This document shows positions 63,500 to 64,000 of a stretch of DNA of 64,000 nucleotides, piece by piece. Positions within the stretch are counted from its first letter, which is position 1. Each line of letters begins with the position of its first letter. The notes beneath the pieces are model-generated. The model searched no databases. It was not told where the DNA came from and saw only the letters and a program-made list of their open reading frames with translations. This DNA is from Streptomyces sp. NBC_00390 (GTDB taxonomy: Bacteria > Actinomycetota > Actinomycetes > Streptomycetales > Streptomycetaceae), in assembly GCF_036057275.1 (NCBI RefSeq), contig NZ_CP107945.1, positions 3,100,001 to 3,164,000 on the forward strand, written 5' to 3'. A program made the translations under genes and the position numbers.

Positions 63500-64000
63500 T
63501 CAGCCGGTGGCGGTCCAGAAGTCCCACCACCGGGTCAGGATCAGCATGCCGATGATCCCGATCCACACCACCGGCGGCGCCCAGTGGAACTCCAGCAGCC
63601 CCCGGCGCAGCCCCTCGGGAACCCTGATGATGCGGTGCTCGATGTTGTGCAGGGTGACGTAGCAGAACATCACGATCGTGGCGACCCATGCCAGGGAGCA
63701 CCACAGGCACAGCGCGTTGATCTCGTACAGCGACTGGTACTGCAGCCAGCCGCAGAAACCCACCCCGAAGAGAGTGCCCGCGTTCAGCCCGAGCCAGTAC
63801 CAGCGCCGGTGGGTCGCGCCGGCCAGCAGGCCGGACCCGATGGCGATCACCGCCCCGTACGCCACCAGGCCGAGCATCGGGTTGGGGAACCCGAAGACCG
63901 ACGCCTGTTCGCTCTTCATGATGTTGCCGCAGGAGACGACCGGGTTCAGACTGCACCCCGGCGTGAACGACGGGTCCTCGAGCAGCTTGAACTTGTCGAT
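63500..64000 (-). CDS. Vitamin K epoxide reductase (VKOR) family protein, N-terminus outside window
   Basis: Visible 166 residues with four hydrophobic helices. The periplasmic-loop pair is in PGCSLNPVVSCGNIM and the active CxxC is in INALCLWCSLAWVA. VKORs reoxidise DsbA-like proteins using quinones, so they drive disulfide formation outside the cell in actinobacteria. Frame is open to the right edge with no start, so the gene continues. ATG at 63919 is internal: the cysteine loop lies upstream of it. Its proximity to a two-cysteine chaplin is noted in the findings. Confidence 0.92.
   Translation of the reverse strand: MDKFKLLEDPSFTPGCSLNPVVSCGNIMKSEQASVFGFPNPMLGLVAYGAVIAIGSGLLAGATHRRWYWLGLNAGTLFGVGFCGWLQYQSLYEINALCLWCSLAWVATIVMFCYVTLHNIEHRIIRVPEGLRRGLLEFHWAPPVVWIGIIGMLILTRWWDFWTATG

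Overview
The window is high-GC actinobacterial DNA, almost certainly from a Streptomyces chromosome. Support comes from strong GC bias at third codon positions, many GTG starts and ATGA/GTGA overlaps, a short chaplin, a Wbl protein, a SpoIIE-type phosphatase fused to an anti-sigma-like kinase domain, a DasR-type (dre) promoter on a chitinase, and an almost complete absence of TTA codons. No rRNA, tRNA, CRISPR array, prophage or complete insertion sequence was seen.

Layout. 1-13.5 kb is core metabolism: ppgK (partial), ispH, an APC permease remnant, xseA-xseB, a nitroreductase-fold reductase, a DUF4245 protein, glpX, a Wbl regulator, a DUF1707 protein, a class I fumarase, a secreted SGNH hydrolase with a ricin-type lectin domain, a class II fumarase and a FomD-like DUF402 protein. 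13.5-26.2 kb holds signalling, stress and cell-wall genes: a GAF-SpoIIE-HATPase protein with one TTA codon, a catalase, a class A PBP with a (GGTDT)15 tail, a PadR-controlled ABC exporter, and oxyR facing ahpC-ahpD. 26.2-35 kb holds an AI-2E-type permease with a membrane partner, an SLT-domain cell-wall protein with a long leader, PIN-PhoH, a cis-prenyltransferase, an aldo-keto reductase, an AlkZ-like remnant, a methyltransferase and a cupin.

35-50 kb, nearly all on the minus strand, is a Tad/Flp-type pilus or secretion locus: an unknown CxxC protein, CpaB-like, CpaE-like, two TadE-like pseudopilins, TadA ATPase, TadB, TadC, a histidine kinase and NarL-type regulator, a Flp-like pilin with a poly-glycine tail, a TadG-like protein, a lipoprotein, an OmpA-domain protein, a DUF192 protein (opposite strand), a prepilin peptidase and a mycosin-like subtilase. 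No secretin is present, as expected for a monoderm. The OmpA-domain protein and lipoprotein may replace outer-membrane parts. This is the most interesting system in the window.

50-64 kb is accessory and developmental: a GH18 chitinase under a dre operator, a small PH-like protein, a divergent Nramp-fold transporter, a secreted M14 carboxypeptidase, a divergent IclR-controlled cluster that looks built for D-amino-acid breakdown (kinase-IclR-RidA facing a DSD-type PLP enzyme and an N-acyl-D-amino-acid deacylase), AlkB, a two-cysteine chaplin, two small proteins and a VKOR-family protein cut by the window end.

Three loci look decayed or frameshifted (APC permease, AlkZ-like protein, and an unknown ORF inside the Tad locus). 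The clearest regulatory DNA is a 14-bp inverted repeat before padR, the dre site before the chitinase, and an IclR-type palindrome before the PLP enzyme.
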